Shown: positions 23,501 through 36,875 of the stretch, piece after piece
How positions within the stretch are numbered: position 1 is the first letter of the stretch
Layout: each line of letters starts with the position of its first letter
Source of the DNA: Rotaria sordida
Taxonomy: Eukaryota > Rotifera > Eurotatoria > Philodinida > Philodinidae
Length of the DNA: 64,000 nt
NCBI GenBank assembly: GCA_905250125.1
Contig: CAJNOL010001218.1
Location: forward strand, 1 to 64,000
Direction: 5' to 3'
The notes under the pieces: model-generated
The model's input: only the letters and a program-made list of their open reading frames with translations
Told to the model about the DNA's origin: nothing
The model's database searches: none
Program-made: the position numbers and the translations under genes

Positions 23501-24748
23501 GATAAGTTGTTTTATTTGTAAAAGAACCATTATCATATCCAAAAAATACACTAACAGTATGTCCAAACAAATTAGTGACAACAATATCCAATTGAGCATC
23601 ATTGTTAAAATCACCAACAGCTACTGAACTTGGAAAAGAACCAGTTACATATATCGTTTGAATTGGAAAGAATTCGTCATAACCAAGCATGATATTTATA
23701 GTATTTGTATCATTGTTGATGATCACAATATCTAAACGATTGTCTTTGTTTAAGTCACCGGTAGCTATAGAGACTGATGATGAAGATCCAGTTGAATACA
23801 TTATTGGATTTGCAAACGTGCCATTACCGTATCCGAGAAGTATACATATATTGTTAGTGCCGTTATTAGTAACAACTAAATCTGTTTGATTGTCATTGTT
23901 GAAGTCACCAATATCAATAGCATATGGAGAAGCTGTTTCCAGAGAATATGTCATTTCATTTCGAAAAATTCCATCACCATGACCCAAAAATACAACTATA
24001 TTATTTTTGCCATGATTAGTGACGGCAATATCTAGCATAATATCATTGTTAAAATAACCAACGACAATCGAATATGGATGGGAATTAAAACCAGTTGTAA
24101 AACTTCTTTGATTGGCAAAGGTACTATTGCCATTAGCAAACAATATGCCAATAGAATTTGTGCCATAATTGGCGACAGCAAGATCCATCTGTTCGTCGTT
24201 ATTAAAATCACCACTGACGACTGCAAATGGAAAAGAATCATAACCAGTAGAGTACGTGTTTAGGCTTGTAAAGCTTCCATTTGCATATCCATAAAATATA
24301 CCTACAGTATTTGTACCATAATTAGCGGTAACAATATCAAGTGCTTTGTCATTATTGAGATCACACACGTGAATCCAGACTGGTCGAGATGATGTAGTTG
24401 AAAGTACTATCTGACTCGCAAAGGATCCGTTTCCAAATCCAAAAAAAACACCGACGTTGTGTGTGCCGAAATTTGCAACGGCAATGTCCAATTGACGGTC
24501 GTTATTCAAATCACCAACAACAATCATATAAGAAACAGAATCAACACCGGTCGAATATGTTACTGGTCTTCCTACTGTGCCATTGCCAAATCCAAAATAA
24601 ATAGCTATAGTATCAAAATAAATGTCAGTAACAACAATATCCAGCAAAGTATCGTTGTTGAAATCGCCGACAGCAACAGATCGTGGTTTATAGTTATATT
24701 CAATTGGATTTGGAAACTTTGCTTGAAAACTGAGTTCACAATTTTGCG
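20553..24748 (-). CDS. Large FG-GAP/VCBS repeat protein, 5' end not found
   Basis: About 1,400 residues made almost entirely of some 28 tandem units of about 48 residues. Each has a calcium-loop-like DFNNDxxLDIVV, then NTVSVFLGYGNGSF and a TYSTG linker. These are FG-GAP/VCBS repeats, which fold as beta-propeller blades and usually act outside the cell in adhesion or recognition. Nearly every unit carries an N-G-S glycosylation sequon in GNGSF, supporting a secreted or surface location. The open frame extends past the first possible internal start at 24647 to a likely splice acceptor (TTAG, exon from 24748), preceded by a Cys-containing lead (AQNCELSFQ). The true start, signal peptide or membrane anchor should lie in an upstream exon I cannot identify. 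The 3' end is a clean stop after NVFLQTC. The long repeat run suggests growth by internal duplication. Confidence 0.85.
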
Positions 24749-27296
24749 CTAATCAACATAAGAACAATGAAGTGAACACTGATTAACTATTCACATTTGA
24801 CTATGCCTTATTAAATAGTATAGGGTTCATACAATCTCGATGATATTCTATTAGAAATTGTTAGATTATTGTAGTTCAATTGGAATATGTATCAACAATT
24901 TTCAATAGAATCTAGTTCATTCTCAGTGAAGTCAATACCCACGTAGCATATCGCACGCTATATTTTATTTGTTAGAGTATTCTTTTGAGGAACACAGAGT
25001 GATTGAAAAAACTTAAAGGACACCGTACTGAATTTAGTGTAAGTAAGGACGATAAAATGCTTCTAACTACGAAATGAAAAGCATTCTAGTCTCTATCTAG
25101 TAAATTCTCCAGTAAAAATTTCATCAGCTGCATATCTAATATAATGATGAAAGTTGCCATCCGTTTTGAAATCAAACTATGCGGACACCATTCGTCACAA
25201 CAATTTTAACGTTGCTTCATGAATATTTTGCATTGATAATGAACAATAAAAGTTCAGAATATAAGAATTTTTTTCCAATGGATATCTGGAAACACACCAT
25301 AGACAGTATAATAAATTAATTTTTAGTTTTTGATCGACAAATCCAACAATTATTCATTTCTGATAATGGCTACAGTGATCTGTAAACTCCCGTTTGATTA
25401 TTTATATTGTACACTGTTTTGACATGGTATCTATAGTAATTCGATTACTTCTATAGTCCTGGAAGACCAAATAACTTCATTTGTGATTCTCTTCGACGGA
25501 TTTACTCAACGATTATCTGCGTACTTAAGCACATTGAAAGACATCTAGCTTCAGAATGAATTCGTTATTGTAAAAGAGATCACTGTTACACTTTTTAATA
25601 TACTATGACTTTTAAGAAAATAATACAATTGTAAATATATAGCTTGAGAAAAATACTAACAAAGAAACCGTATCAACTGATACTTTCTATATGATTTCAT
25701 ACATTGCTCAATAACTGTGTTCATAGACTACGAAAAAAAACTTGAAAATGATTCGTCTGATTGCCATATTGTTCCAAATAAATAAACATAAAAAAATTCT
25801 GTAAAGTGGAGATCATATTAAAAGAAAAAGTTCATATGTCATTAAAAGAATATTTTCATTCGCTGACTTTTCCATAAACACAACTAACTTATTGTTACTT
25901 GTTTTATAAAAATAGTTTAATTGGAAATTATCTCGAGTTACTTAGGAAGAAAATAAAAATAATACAGAGAATGATAACGAAATATAAGATCAAGAAAAAT
26001 AAGTAACTAGTCTAGCGATCATAACAACTCGAAAAAAAAATCATTGAATCACAACTCTTGATGTACTAAGAGAACAAATAATCATCGGCCATCAATATAA
26101 TATTTTTCTCATAATGATTATTCATTTCAAATGTAAAACAAACAACTTTTACAAATTAAAAATACATCTACATTTATTTCAAAAACTCACTTTTAAGTCA
26201 AAGATATTTTATCATAGTTTTCTAAATCTTGATCTTCTCATTCATCATTATGATCCAACGTAGTTTCAATTTCAAATACATAAAATCGGTTCTTTATTAG
26301 AACTGGTTGAATTTATTATATAGACTTGTGAAAACAAGATAAAATTACAATGTATTTCTTATTTATTTGCTTTATGAAGGTAGTTGACCACTAACGAGTT
26401 ATTAGTCAAATAAAAGTATTATTTTTCTTAGACGTATATATAATGTATTATTGTTTTTAAAAAAAATCTTAATGAAAAGCATTTACTAGGATGTAATAGA
26501 GAGAAGCAAACGAATATATCTCATTCTTTCTCCTACCTTCTTAACGATTAGACGTATATAATCTTTTCTTTGAATAATAAACAAACGATCACGTGTACAT
26601 ACATGTGATTCTTTCAAGTTAATAATTAAAAAAATTGAACAATTAAAATCTTTGTGCAATAAAAAGAAATGAAGAAAGCAGCAAAAAGTTTTATTCATCC
26701 AACGGAACACCTAGTCAACCATGATACACTTAAACAATATAATAAACCATTATAAGAAAAAAAAAAAGTAATACTGGTGAAAAATGGGCAACATCATCGG
26801 ATGACGATGATGATGATACAAATGTAATGAATATGGATAGTGATATAAGAATAACTTTTTTATGGATCGTTTGGCACAGAAGGTATATTATACGAGTTTA
26901 GATGTTTTTTCTTTCTTTTGCCTCCATGAATGTTAAAAAAACTATTTCAAAAAATCTCACTCTGATGTAAAAAATTGCATACAAAAATATATACATACAT
27001 ATTAATATGTAAATTTTTTGAAACAACATTATACAAAACCCTCTTTATTATTGTTCTTTTCTTGTACTGATGAATAAATGTAAACAACATTCTCGATTAT
27101 ATAATGTCTTATTTTACTTCCATGACCTTTTTTTGGTATCTTTCTTGTATACTATAGTGTTTCTTTTTATTTTTTCGTCATGATAAATATGCGTCATTAG
27201 GAAGTGTGATAAACGAAACGAATTTTCCTTTTTATATAGAATTTGAAAATTGATAACCCTCATGGAATCAATAAAACTGCTGTTAGAAAAAAAGCA
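24749..27296. other. No recognisable gene
   Basis: About 2.5 kb, very AT-rich. It may hold small upstream exons of the FG-GAP gene, but none can be assigned by eye. A GATGATGATGAT run lies near 26803. Confidence 0.4.
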
Positions 27297-27299
27297 AAG

Positions 27300-29820
27300 G
27301 AATAATGAGCGATGCAAAAGTCTTTGGAAGAATGTCAAACCCTGTTAGACCATATTGCTAACTTCTGAATCAATCAAATCCTTTTTTTATTAGAAAGAGC
27401 AATGTCTGAACCAGAGATGAGCACAGGACAGGACGCGATTTTGATTTTTGTCCTGTCCTGCCGCCCGCCAGGACAGAGATTGTCAACAGGACAAAACAGG
27501 ACAGGACGTGATTTTGATTTTTGTCCTGTCCTGCCGCCCGCCAGGACAAAGATAACGATTACAACAGGACGGAACAGGACAGAAAAATTTCTCGTGTGAA
27601 TTTTCTCGTTCTTTTGTTATTTATATTTGTTAAACAACTATCACTTTCGACCGGTCACTTTTTAACAGTCGACGTATGTGGTGATTGATAGGTATCGCTA
27701 TGAGGATGAATCATAACACTAATTAAAATATTGGTTGAAAAAAAAGCGCCAATTAGATGTAGTCATTGATGATTCAGAAATTTTACGTTAGAATATGAAG
27801 AGAAAGCAACACCAAACAAATGTTCTTTGTTCTTTTCGTCTTGAACGTTTTTTATTTTACTTTGTATTTCATTTGTTTCTATTTACTGACTCTCAAAATA
27901 AATATTCAGCATAGGGTTTAGTAAAGTTTCATCATCGTCGAACATATTATATTTCTCAAAATTGAACAATTACCTAAATACGAAACAGAAATATAATATT
28001 ACAAAAAAGAATTCTCAACAGCATTAATAAATTTGTCAAAATTCTTTGGTTATTCAGGAAAACTAACTAAATATAGCGTATTTCAAAGAATGATAGGATA
28101 TATTATTTTTTTTTTAATCTTTATAGTATACGTTCATTCATTCATGAAAATAGCTGTTTTTTGTGATAATAGTCTATGCTGTTGCTACTTTTCATAGACA
28201 GTATCTAGTATAAAATAAAATAATTATATTACAACGAATCATGGTCATTGTTTTCTATTTTTTTTCTTGTCATGAATGTGTCAGCAAGATAAAAAATTAA
28301 TATTTTACTATATTTTATTCTACTTATCAAATAAGTGATGATATATAATGTATTTCCAGTATTTGAGAATAGTAAAGAATAAATTAGGTATAATATGAAT
28401 GATATCAATATTTGCTTTGATAAACGACAGGGACGTGCCCAAATAAAAAAGGGTACGGGTATCCTAAGTATACACCCCTGCACTCTTCCTCAGGATAAAG
28501 TTCTTACATTAAGATTTCAAAACAAACGTTCTAGCACAGTTTCACTATAGCAAAGCAGTACTTTTCAAAATTTGAGGGCGTGGGCCCTCCTTATTCCTTA
28601 TCAGCACAGTCCTGATCAACGATAGACAGATTAGGAAATCGTGATCGACTCTCTGTCTCTCGAAAAAAATAAAATGAATTAGCAAAAAACACTAGGAAAA
28701 AGTTTTCATTATTCTCCTATCAGTGAGTGGAACGGAAAAAGTCAGCAGGACAAAGCAGGACAGGACAAAAACAGGACAGGACGCGGTTTTGATTTTTGTC
28801 CTGTCCTGCCGCCCGCCAGGACAGAGATTGTCAACAGGACAAAACAGGACAGGACGCGATTTTGATTTCTGTCCTGTACTGCCGCCCGCCAGGACAGAGC
28901 TGGCTAACAGGACAGGGCAGGACAGGACGAAAAATCTTGTCCTGTGCTCATCTCTGGTCTGAACTATAAATTTTTGTATCAGACATATTGTTCCAAAACG
29001 AATCTGAGATGGAAGAAAAGCCAAAAACTAAACACCTCTAAAAAGGTTCTTGCAACTTCACCATCGAACAACATAATTTTCTATGTTCTATTAGTTTTTT
29101 TCAAATTGGAAGAGAAATGAGAAAGCATGTTCGATGATGATTTTTGTAGTACAAAGAGTGCTCTTTCTAATGGTGTATTGAAAGTTAAATTTATTTCTGA
29201 TCTTTATGTCAATAAAAAGCTTTTTCTGGAAGAGACTGAGTATTTTGGTGGTTTTCACTACTTTACTGTGTTACAACGATAAAAAATACTTATTGAATAT
29301 ATTTTTTTCTTCTAAAATTCTACGATTAGATATATTTCGACCGAACAACACGAAAAGAATTCAGTTCATGCATGATTTATGAAGATGAAGGCTAATATTT
29401 TTGTAAACTGATGGTTCTTGCAAAAGGTTCAGTTTTTCAAAAATTTCCTGTTTTAAACTGTTTTGATTAAAGCATCAATAATGGATCCAAAAAAATTTCT
29501 CAAAACTGATATCGATAGATTTTTTGATACGCTACATGTTGGTGTACTTTTTCTTCAAAATTGATCCATGTAGCTTCAAATAATTGTGAAATACAGATTT
29601 TTCAAGTCGCAAAAGCGTTGCAAGAAGTTTTTTATGTGTGTTTGATTTTTAGCTTTTCTTCCGTCTCAGATTCGTTTCGGAAAAATATGTCTGATACAAA
29701 ATTTGTTGTTCAGACATTGCTCTTTCTAATCAAAAAAAAATTTGATTGATTCAGAAGTTGGCAATATGGTCTAACAGGGTTTGACATTCTTCCAAAGACT
29801 TTTGCATCGCTCATTATACC
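27300..29820. repeat. Old inverted repeat, arms split by a hAT element
   Basis: The left arm (27300-27411 continued at 28957-29056) and right arm (about 29618-29818) are inverted copies. For example AATGAGCGATGCAAAAGTC on the left matches GACTTTTGCATCGCTCATT on the right, and GTATCAGACATATT matches AATATGTCTGATAC. The arms differ at several sites, and a loop of about 560 bases separates them. The left arm was later broken by the hAT insertion. The original unit may itself be a foldback element; its ends are not defined. Confidence 0.7.
27412..28956. mobile_element. Non-autonomous hAT element, 1,545 bp, with 8-bp TSD
   Basis: The ends are perfect inverted repeats CAGAGATGAGCACAGGAC and its complement. 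They are flanked by an identical 8-bp duplication GTCTGAAC at 27404-27411 and 28957-28964. An 8-bp duplication and a CAGAG terminus are hallmarks of the hAT superfamily. Inside each end are two direct copies of a 60-odd-bp unit built on GTCCTGTCCTG palindromes (27420-27560 and 28750-28920), likely binding sites for a transposase supplied elsewhere. No transposase frame is present. The uninterrupted site survives in the opposite inverted arm at 29708-29715 (GTTCAGAC). Confidence 0.88.
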
Positions 29821-30700
29821 TGAACACATAAGAATAAACAATGACATAGGTGAAATACATATAAGATGTTGTCACAATAATCGTAGAAAGAAAGAGACTA
29901 TACAGCAATCATGATGACAACTGACGACCTCCTTAGTACAAGCTAGCTCTCATCTGTAGATAAAATATAGTTAAAGAATGTCAACAAGATGTGTTACATA
30001 GAAATAAAATATTTATTTCCGTCACATTCTATGAGAAAATCATATCTATTTATTTTTCATCCTTTTATATGTCTATTGTATCTTAAAAAAGCCATAGATG
30101 AGATATATCAAAATTAACAGAATAGGAAATTTAAGAAATCCCTCTCGTTCATTTATAAAAGATTGGATAAGATAGAATCGCTCTTTCTACAACAAGTAGC
30201 AATACACACCATGTGTTTGTAGAAAATCAGTTCATGAAAATTTTTCGTTTATTAAAACATGAAAAATGAACAGTTTTGCAGAGAAGATAATAATCTCATT
30301 TTTACAGAAACTTTTTATGTTTGTTTCTCTAGAATAAAATAACAATGGGATATAAATCCTTTGGAATTTTTTCTATACTCTATATAAATCATTACAACTA
30401 AGTAAAATACCTACTGAGAGAAAAAGTATCATTCGGCGAGTCTCTCCTGTAAGATACCGTATATCTCTCGTCTTGATTAGTTTGTACGTCAGTATTTTTT
30501 TTTTACATTAAATAATAAAACATTTACAAGACTTATTATTCTATCCTCGATTGATGATTTATTTGAAGTATATCAATATTAAATATCATCATAAATTGAG
30601 TTCTTTTTAAATCAAAACTTCGCAATACTTATAAAAAAAAGAACCTCTCTAATTCTTAATTTTTATCGTATTGAATACGAAAAATACAAAATAAGAAATA
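29821..30700. other. No recognisable gene
   Basis: AT-rich with no recognised frame. A third exon of the membrane-protein gene to the right would be expected here but is not visible. Confidence 0.4.
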
Positions 30701-30705
30701 CATAC

Positions 30706-31051
30706 CTGTTTGTTTTGGTGAGGTAAAACAAATTACCAGTATCCCGATGATCATAGTTATAATTGTGAACGTAGGCAATAAAAACACAGGCTTAGTGATT
30801 AAATTCAATGTTGACGAGTGGCTAAGTTTCCTATTAAAGACAAGCATTGATTATATTTGACATAAAAATAAAAAGTTATACATAGTTCTTAGAGTCACGT
30901 ACGTCTCTTTCTGATCAATGGTATTAATGTTTTCTTTATTTTCATTTTGTGTATTTGAAATTGAATGCTGATAATCGTTTTCATCAATAATAACATTCGC
31001 CAGAGTTAATAGATCATTGATTTTTTCATCATTTTGATCCATTGGAGCCAT
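30706..31051 (-). CDS. Two 5' exons of a type II-like membrane protein, rest missing
   Basis: Exon 1 (31051-30882) starts MAPMDQNDEKINDLLTLANV, a polar acidic N-terminus of about 57 residues. A 51-nt GT-AG intron (30881-30831) leads to exon 2 (30830-30706), whose residues FLLPTFTIITMIIGILVICF make one membrane helix. Exon 2 ends SPKQT at a good donor (GTATG at 30705-30701). A short cytosolic N-terminus, one helix and then an extracellular part is a common layout for bdelloid repeat-domain surface proteins. No downstream coding exon is recognisable in the next several kilobases, so the gene is probably truncated or has decayed. Function unknown. Confidence 0.5.
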
Positions 31052-34000
31052 TTCAATCTGCGAGAAGACAACAGTTAAAGAAGAATGTATTCCTTATATA
31101 AACATATAGTATATCTCAAAGAATCGAGCACTTCTGCAAAAAAAACAGTTAATGTAACAGTTCTAACGCGAATCCGTATTGGACGATACATGCATGTATC
31201 ATTGTTCTACTCAACTTAAACTTATTTCGCACTTTTATTGCAATGCGTTTAGGAAGATAAGTAGACTGTACTAGATTTTTTTTGGTGGCAAGATAATTAT
31301 ATGTGATATAATCCATGTTGATTAAATTTGCTATAAAAATTTCAGTTGTACCAATCTTAGCATGTCAAAGTAATCAGTAGAAAACTTTAATTGTTGTTCT
31401 GAAAAAACAACGAGGAAGAATATGGAACATTATTTGTCCTTGTAGGACAATCTCTTTTTCTTCTCCATCTTTTACAGTTTAAAATGTGGGTTTCAAGTTT
31501 TTACTTTGATTGAATAGATCACGAAAGATTCGAATTGTACATCTATTAGACGAAATTGGAAACAAAAATCTTCGAAGATTTATGTCGTGACAATAAATTT
31601 TCTTTTATTTTTTGACAAAAATTTTTCTGCACTGAAAGGATTATAAGTCGTAGCTTTGACTATAACGCAAAATACATAATATATTCTACCGTTTTGAATA
31701 ATTTACTTTTCATGAGCTATGTAGCTGCCACATATAGTCGATCAAAAAAAAAACTCCAAACATTGCATTTAGCATCACAAGCAAAATCATAAATTTCTTG
31801 AAAAAAATGATTCAAAGACGAAACTACTCACTAAAGTTTTAGAAGGAAAAGTGTATGTGCAAGTCATGTATAAGACTATTCGCTAAACCACTTGATGAAA
31901 TAATGGTTTAGTTATTTATGTATTGGAGGGTATCACTAGCAGCTAAGAGAATTATTTATGCATACTAAGCAAAACATCAATACCAGAATAATTCAAACAA
32001 ATGTGACTAAATTTGGTCCTCTTGGACACTTGATATCATTATTTCTATAAATCACAACTGCTTCTACTTTCTATGCGAAAATCTATTATTTTTATAGAGC
32101 ATAAGCGCTGTATACCTCATCTGAGTGGATAGTCATCATTTACTTCGGATTTGTATGTGTTTTTGGTCAAGCAAGAATTATATGTTGTTACCACTTGTTT
32201 GCTGTGTATAAATGGTTATTGAATGTTGTAACAGCTGTTCGATTATGATATCACTAGGTAGGCATAGAAAAAGGGTTGACAAATAGAGATCTGCGAAATC
32301 ACTTTTTTTTAACTTCGAAACTCAAGTCCGAGTTCAGTGCAGGTCTCTATTGATAAAACATCAGAATAGATGACATAAGGAATGCATTAGGAGTCAAATA
32401 AGTCATCATACACGGGATAGATGGCTGTCAGTGAGTTTATTCTTTATGAAGCTATTTCTATCATCAAAATTGCTCATAGTCGAGAAGATTAAAACACAAC
32501 AGTCAAGGGTGTATAAGAAGAGTTAAGGGGTGAAAAAAGAATGAATGTAAGGTCTCACAGTTTTTCTGAACAGCCCTAATAAACAATCTCTAAAGAAAAA
32601 ATGAAAAAGTCGAAGCGCATTAGTTACCAATGATAAAATAACAGATTGATTCAAATATAATGATTATTTTTTTTTTGTTTGGACTTTTAATTATATAATA
32701 TCAGCTAACTTTCGAATTTGCTTCCATCATAATATTTATTGTAAAATTCTCTACAAAATAATACAATAAGCCTTACTAAAACAGTAACTCTCAACAGATA
32801 CCAACTGATTGGAATTATGACGCCAAATCTATAGAGCTTTCTTAGCAGTTTCGAATACTATTTTTTTTTAAAGTTCATTTGGATTCTTTAATGAATTTTT
32901 TCTTTCTAATGGAAAACTACTTCAATCTAATTTATAAATTAGAAAACATAATTTGGTACAATTTGTCACATAATATAGAAAATCCGACTGAACAATCTTA
33001 TTTTGAGAAAAGGAATATCTTCACAAATGAGGATTAATATCAAATCAAAAGAAAAATTAATTAAAATTTGGTCAAGAAAAAATTAGAACGGAACCATGAT
33101 GAAAATGATCTTGTTTTTTTTGATGATAAATGTCTACATCTATTTTCCTTTTGTGAATTTGAATGCTGGATCGAGTACTGACATGAAAAGAGAACCCCTA
33201 AATAGTGTATAGAGTAAATAAAGTTGTATATTCGTAATTAACATCCCAAATAATACGCAATGATGATAGAAATTGAAGAAACAAGAGATGAGAATATACT
33301 AGCTGTGAATTCAAATCAAAAGAAAACAAACAGATGCCAAAAGTTGAAATCACGTTTTAGTTTCGGAACTTACGAAATCAGTGTATTTCCATCTTGATTT
33401 AAATACTTAAAAAAAAGACAAAAATAACACGATACGTGCAATTTTAAAATGTCCCTGAATGCTACGCATCATTGACACACTTACTTTCTCCCTCACCTTA
33501 GCAAAAAAAAATTAAGCAGTCAGATAGTAGAGCTGACAAATAAAGCTTTTTTTTTCGCGTCTTACACGTGACGAAAACCAGCTAATCAATGTATAAAGAG
33601 AAAAGAATAATAATATATTGCCTAGCTTTTTTGTAATAATGATATCTACGCCGATAATAACATACGAAAATCGTTAGTCAAGCGAATTTTATCTTTCGTC
33701 TAATATTTAATCGTTGTTTGTGAATATGTTTTAACTTATGCAGAAAGAACAAACGTTGCATTTTTTAACTCAATAGAGAACGTGGAAAAGAGATGTCAGA
33801 ATGTTTAAATTTAATAGTAAACAATTTTCTTTTTATACATAATACTGATAATAATCCGAGTAAAAATAACTATAAATGTTTTTTTTAATATTATAGTTAT
33901 TCTCTTCTTGAATTATTAGTATAACAATAAGAATACAAAATAAAGAAAAAAATCTTGAATATGATGCCTTTCGAATTAATTATTATCAAATCATTTTCAT

Positions 34001-35830
34001 AAAACAATTCCTTACATTAAAGTACGATCGATGTTTTGCAAATGATACACAAGATCAATAGGCAATGTGTGAATTTATAGATGAGAAAGATTCAAGTCTA
34101 ATCATAGAACATGTTTTGATAATTGTTCAAGATTTCACGAATTAGACAATTGTTAACAATCTTGTAATCGTTCAAATGCATAAGATGATTTCCTTATGGA
34201 ACAATAAGAAAAAAAAAACGTCGACTTATTTTTTAAAAAGTTACTTGAAGATTCGTAATAGTATATGTATAACTAATAATTGACTAAATCTAATATCCTT
34301 TTAATAGATGATGATTAATAAAAATGAATATCAATCTATAATGTATTTTCAACCATGTAAGGAAAAAGAGAAGGATGCGTATAAGTGAAGATATGCGTTA
34401 TTGCTGGAGAAATAAAAATGAGCCACGCAAACAATCATACCTCATATCAACATCCAATATCCATGTTCACACTCTCGATATACATATGGATTAGATGTCC
34501 AATGAATCAAGTGATAGTATAAGTCTATATCAAAAAATGTTTATCGCAAGATTACCCATGTAAAAAAAGAGCCTAGAAATCTGATTAAAATTGATTTTTC
34601 ACAGAAAAATCGATTATAACCGATGTATAGGAATAGTCAATTAAAGTTCATTAGATTTTTAATTGATTAATTGGAATTCTCTATAAATAATCGATTTTAA
34701 TCAATTATTTATGTAATTGTGAAATCTCAATTGAAAAAAAAAAGTAGTAGGGCGGATGAGACCTTTTCCTGGTCCGAAACCTTATCGTTTTTTTTGCATT
34801 GAAACTATGTCAGGAGATACTTGGGAGCATTCTCAGATACTTAGTTTCACAAAATCGCACAATCAAATTTTTTAAAAAGATCCTTTCCGCGCGTGAAAAT
34901 CAAAATTTTTTCGATTTTTAGTTTTTTATTACTAGGGATAGTTTGAGTTGTCCTCTATCATTTTGCAAAAAAAGAATTTTTCTATGTCCTTGTTTAGACC
35001 TATAAAAATCGATTTTTGTGGCACCTCTATATGATAAAATGTGATTTTTTTGATTTTTTTTCAGTATATTTCTCATCTATGGCTTTTGTAAATCCATCTA
35101 TCGGATTTCACACTTTTAGTCCATTTAAATCTACATTTTAAGTTGTGGAAGACACTGTTCGAAATACTGGATTGGATGTGATCGACATGACTAATCGAAA
35201 AATTCGAGATATTATATATTGACAGACTATCAACCCATTTAACTTCTATGCAAAGAATTAGCTCTGGTTAATTCTCATGAATGCGGTGCTTTCGGAATAT
35301 TCCTCTAAGATTTGACATGTGGGACGCTTGCTATTTATCATCAGAATTAAACAAAGAGGATGAGACTTTTCAAAAGAAATGTTTTTTTTTTCAATAATAT
35401 CAGATTATCATCAAAAAACTGCGAAAACAGATGTTAGCGAACATTTTTTGTCCATTTAGCAACCTATTCTAAGGAAACCTTGTATCCAGAATTAAGAGGA
35501 TTGAATAGTTCAAGCTATTGCGAGAATCGAAGTCGAACCAGTTGTAGAATTACAGGTGGTAATAGATACTCTTTCTTTTTCGAGAACTTGCTCAACAATG
35601 CGTTTCTTGCGTTGATGAGTAGAATTCATTTTTAGTCATCGGTGATTAGTATTGAAGTTTGTGCAGTCAAATGATCATTGAATTGTTCATCGAATAAAAG
35701 ATAAGAAATATGATGAGGTATTTTTTTATTTTCATCTGCGTAGCAAGGTTTCAACAATTCTTTTTATTGCTTCAATTTAACATTGATGCAATGAAAGTCC
35801 ATCACTACTAAATAATTAAATCATTTTTAG
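31052..35830. other. Gene-poor AT-rich stretch
   Basis: Nearly 4.8 kb with no open frame or repeat that I can support. A short inverted repeat with AATCGATTTTAAT-like words lies at about 34580-34730. It may contain fragments of old transposons too decayed to name. Confidence 0.45.
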
Positions 35831-36750
35831 ATGATTAGAAAATATATTATAGAAAGAACCAATAAAAGGCGTAGTAAAATTCGACAATTCAAGAGTGAGT
35901 CGAATTTGAACCAGATGCCATCATCGACACAGCACTCTAAAGTCACAACAAGAACAACAACGATGAACAAGAAACTTGCAATGACTACAAAATGTCTTCG
36001 AAATCAATCATTTGATAACTTCTTTTCATCGTGCGATGATGGTAACTCTTCAGAATCTGATGAACAAGATGAAGGAAAACAAGAGATTACAGATGTTTCA
36101 GAATCAGAACAAAACTTCGATAACGTTAATTTAATTGTTGGAATGCAGTTTCTGCTCTCCATCCTGTTATCGAACAGGTAAAACTTCTAGTCACATTATT
36201 TAACGATGTGGTCTTTTATACAACATCTTATTTTCGTATGAGCGCTCATATGAAACTTCAATTTGTAATTCATCTCCTCTCAGTAATCCTGTATCGTGTC
36301 AAATGGACGGGCTAAATATGCTTACGTGCATTGCAGCAAATGTTGAGGGTATAAAATGTCATGGTATGACGCAAATACTTGGTTGTTTGAACATATTACC
36401 TCGAGTTCGGATTGAAAGTTGCAATAAATATCAATCAATTTATGCTAAATCTATTGAGACTGTTGCTGAGAAAAGTCTTGAGGTTGCAGATAAGATTTTG
36501 TCACCTAAAATCTCAATTGAATTCTGTTTTATTAAATAGCAATAGAAGCTGCTGATCAGGCTGAAGAACCATGTGATCACGAAGGTGTTATCAATGTAAC
36601 TGTTAGCATTGACGGAACTTGGCTTAGTCCTCAAGATCATTCGAGCATACACGGCGTGGCAACATGCTACTCCATCAAAAGTACTTGATTATGAAGTTCT
36701 CAGTCGACATTGTTCAACGTGTTTTTGTTTTGAAAAATACTGTATCGTTG
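35831..36750 (+). pseudogene. Decayed DNA transposase, Mutator-like domain family
   Basis: The first piece (35831-36181) starts MIRKYIIERTNKRRSK, is basic and then acidic, and ends IVGMQFLLSILLS at a possible donor (GTAAAAC). The second (about 36303-36539) reads NMLTCIAANVEGIKCHGMTQ. A third in another frame (about 36540-36690) has INVTVSIDGTWLSPQDHSSI and HGVATCYSIKS, and after one more frame change LDYEVLSRHCSTC. The V-S-x-D-G-T-W...H-S-S...G-V and L-D-Y-E-V-L-S blocks match my memory of the widespread Mutator-like transposase domain, with the D of SIDGTW as likely catalytic residue. The rest of the catalytic domain is missing. Introns may explain one frame change but not all. The superfamily name is tentative. 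Confidence 0.55.
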
Positions 36751-36875
36751 ATTTTTGATAGATTTAAAAAAACAAAGCTCTACCTAAAAAAAACACGCAT
36801 TTTTGGAGGTGTTCTTAGTATTTTGGCCTTTTTATTTGAAAAGAAAGAGATAGAAAGAAATCAAAAAAATAAGTA

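Noticed and set aside
21141-24752. Many plus-strand frames opposite the FG-GAP gene
   Set aside because: They are periodic antisense shadows of the repeat gene on the minus strand.
28692-29024. Frames rich in CPV/GQD words within the hAT element
   Set aside because: They read through the GTCCTGTCCTG palindromes and have no domain.
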